Assembly (NCBI RefSeq): GCF_017104715.1
Contig: NZ_JAAGPI010000001.1
Span: 62,001 to 126,000 of the forward strand
Reading direction: 5' to 3'
DNA from: Burkholderia sp. Ac-20365
Lineage (GTDB): Bacteria; Pseudomonadota; Gammaproteobacteria; Burkholderiales; Burkholderiaceae
DNA length: 64,000 bases
A model generated the notes under the pieces. The model made no database searches. It had not been told where the DNA came from and was given only the letters and a program-made list of their open reading frames with translations. Every line of letters starts with the position of its first letter. Position 1 is the stretch's first letter. This document shows, piece after piece, positions 63,069 through 64,000 of this stretch. The position numbers were made by a program, and so were the translations under genes.

Positions 63069-63721
63069 CGCCCCGTCATCTTCCTATGCTCTTTTAAACT
63101 GTTGACGCGGCCGGCCAGAGATTCGAGAAGAAAATCAAAAGTGCGTATTTCGATCTTCGCATCGCGCCCCATCTGCCGACGAAGCCGCCGCGTGTCGTCT
63201 GATTCGGTGGCGCGTCGCCCCATGATAATCAGCCCTTCCACGTCCGGATGGATATCAGTGAGGCCCAGCCCGTCTTCGCCTCTGTCGCGCGCAGCGTAGT
63301 TCTGGTTCGCCGTAAGCCACATGCGCCAGTCCTGTATCTGGCGGATGGCGTGTGTTAACTGGGCGGTCGGATTCCCGGCCTTCGTGAACATCTTTGCCAA
63401 CGGGCTTTCAAGCTCCACTGCTTGCCAGCGGAATCCCATCGAATCCCGCTGTCCGATCATAAAATCCGTCACATGCTGAGCGCCCAAGCGCTGCTTAGGG
63501 ATGACCCAGCGGCCATGTCCCCCGCCAAGGTGTTGAATGAGGTATTTGGGGTTTGCCTGAAGGAACTGCTGGATATCTTCTTCCCGGTTCGCCGTGTCTA
63601 GTGCGTTACGCAACGCGTCAACGTCGGATTCGTCCACAGCATCCCAGAAACTATGGAAGTCGCGAAGAGGGTCACGCGCGTGCATCTCTTCCCAAACCTC
63701 GGAAGCGGGCCTTAGCTTCAT
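63065..63721 (-). CDS. Shedu-like defence nuclease (DUF4263 / SduA family)
   Basis: A 218-aa protein matching the short Shedu form. An N-terminal helical part (REEDIQQFLQANPKYLIQHL, the conserved FL-x-x-NP-x-L element) leads into the PD-(D/E)XK-type core: D86 in VTDFMIG, E103 and E105 in AVELESP, then NPTAQLTHAIRQIQDWRMWL with Q128 and W132. The usual Lys of the E-x-K pair is here replaced by the Glu-Ser of ELES, a variant that I recall in short members. Shedu proteins act against phages by cutting or nicking DNA. The C-terminal part (IHPDVEGLIIMGRRA) is also typical. It converges on the kinase gene, sharing three stop-codon bases. Confidence 0.8.
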   Translation of the reverse strand: MKLRPASEVWEEMHARDPLRDFHSFWDAVDESDVDALRNALDTANREEDIQQFLQANPKYLIQHLGGGHGRWVIPKQRLGAQHVTDFMIGQRDSMGFRWQAVELESPLAKMFTKAGNPTAQLTHAIRQIQDWRMWLTANQNYAARDRGEDGLGLTDIHPDVEGLIIMGRRATESDDTRRLRRQMGRDAKIEIRTFDFLLESLAGRVNSLKEHRKMTGR

Positions 63722-63756
63722 CGAAATACCCCGAGTGGAGCCCTACGGGCGCAGTA

Positions 63757-63939
63757 TTACTTCTTGCTCTGAGGCGTACTGCCTGTTTGCGGCTGCGATG
63801 CAGGTTGCTTCGAAGTACCTTGATTTACTGGCTGCAATTTCCCTCCAGTGACACCTCTTTCAACCCGCTGCATCTTCGTGCCGATTGCCGCGTCTTGGGC
63901 AAAGGCCACGTTTCCAACCTTCTCGTTTTTGTTCGCCAT
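63757..63939 (-). CDS. Small hypothetical protein upstream of the Shedu-like gene
   Basis: A 60-aa frame on the same strand as the Shedu-like gene and 35 bases before it: MANKNEKVGNVAFAQDAAIG, then TKMQRVERGVTGGKLQPVNQ, then a Gln/Ser/Thr-rich tail. Codon use looks coding, but no ribosome site is seen. It could be co-transcribed with the nuclease. Family and function unknown. Confidence 0.4.
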   Translation of the reverse strand: MANKNEKVGNVAFAQDAAIGTKMQRVERGVTGGKLQPVNQGTSKQPASQPQTGSTPQSKK

Positions 63940-64000
63940 GTTGGCACCGTTCAAGTTGACTGATACAAAAAGAATCGTCAGTGACAGCCCGATTCCAAAC

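Overview
The window looks like a chromosomal or megaplasmid segment from a Burkholderia-type betaproteobacterium (Burkholderia, Paraburkholderia, Caballeronia or a relative). The evidence is GC-rich codon use, a MexEF-OprN-type RND pump, LpxO, DUF2818 and DUF3788 proteins, an MXKDX-repeat protein, and a very large kinase/ATPase/sensor-kinase fusion of a kind common in this group. No rRNA, tRNA or CRISPR array was seen. The genus is inferred from gene content only.

Layout. (1) 1-5.5 kb: the end of an RND adaptor gene, the inner-membrane pump and an outer-membrane lipoprotein channel. (2) 5.6-11.3 kb: lpxO, a decayed peroxiredoxin gene, a DHA2-type MFS exporter, a GNAT/FMN-reductase pair, a decayed MOSC gene and a cold-shock gene. 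(3) 11.9-22.4 kb: a respiratory region with a DUF2818 membrane protein, a ResB-like cytochrome c assembly protein, cytochrome P460, a three-subunit ba3-type oxidase (including a 56-residue subunit IIa) with a dihaem cytochrome c, a cytochrome b561-like protein, a Tat/lipoprotein molybdoenzyme and an MXKDX-repeat protein. (4) 22.8-26.7 kb: a sparse stretch with DUF3788, cupin and DUF2798 genes. (5) 26.7-43.4 kb: a very large secreted protein (GH2-like barrel, four Ig-like and three F5/8C domains) followed by a compact type II secretion operon. The operon encodes GspG, GspF and GspE, a platform of PilM/N/O/P-like proteins, a secretin fused to a cohesin-like domain, and three further pseudopilins. 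The secreted protein is the obvious candidate substrate. (6) 43.9-52.8 kb: two paralogous FixJ/LuxR regulators, a lone receiver protein and an 1842-residue kinase/ATPase/GAF/PAS/histidine-kinase protein, probably one signalling module. (7) 53.3-64 kb: an accessory, defence-like island. It holds a DUF3696 ATPase with an unknown partner, a gene truncated by an intact IS21-family element, a eukaryotic-type Ser/Thr kinase, and a convergent Shedu-like (DUF4263) nuclease.

Main points of interest. The kinase at 61941-63068 ends in DDDIPF, the acidic C-terminal peptide by which bacterial single-stranded DNA-binding protein (SSB) recruits its partners. This suggests a defence kinase that plugs into SSB-binding repair or replication proteins, or that mimics SSB. 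Its stop codon overlaps that of the Shedu-like nuclease. Other notable items are the cohesin-bearing secretin beside a giant multidomain exoprotein whose GH2 acid/base residue appears to be missing, the two-gene ATPase cassette, and a 63-bp element repeated upstream of unrelated genes with a core copy in front of cytochrome P460.

Intergenic DNA between about 6.5 and 26.7 kb is unusually long and holds several decayed genes, so this part looks like a plastic region. Family assignments rest on reading translated motifs; no searches were run.
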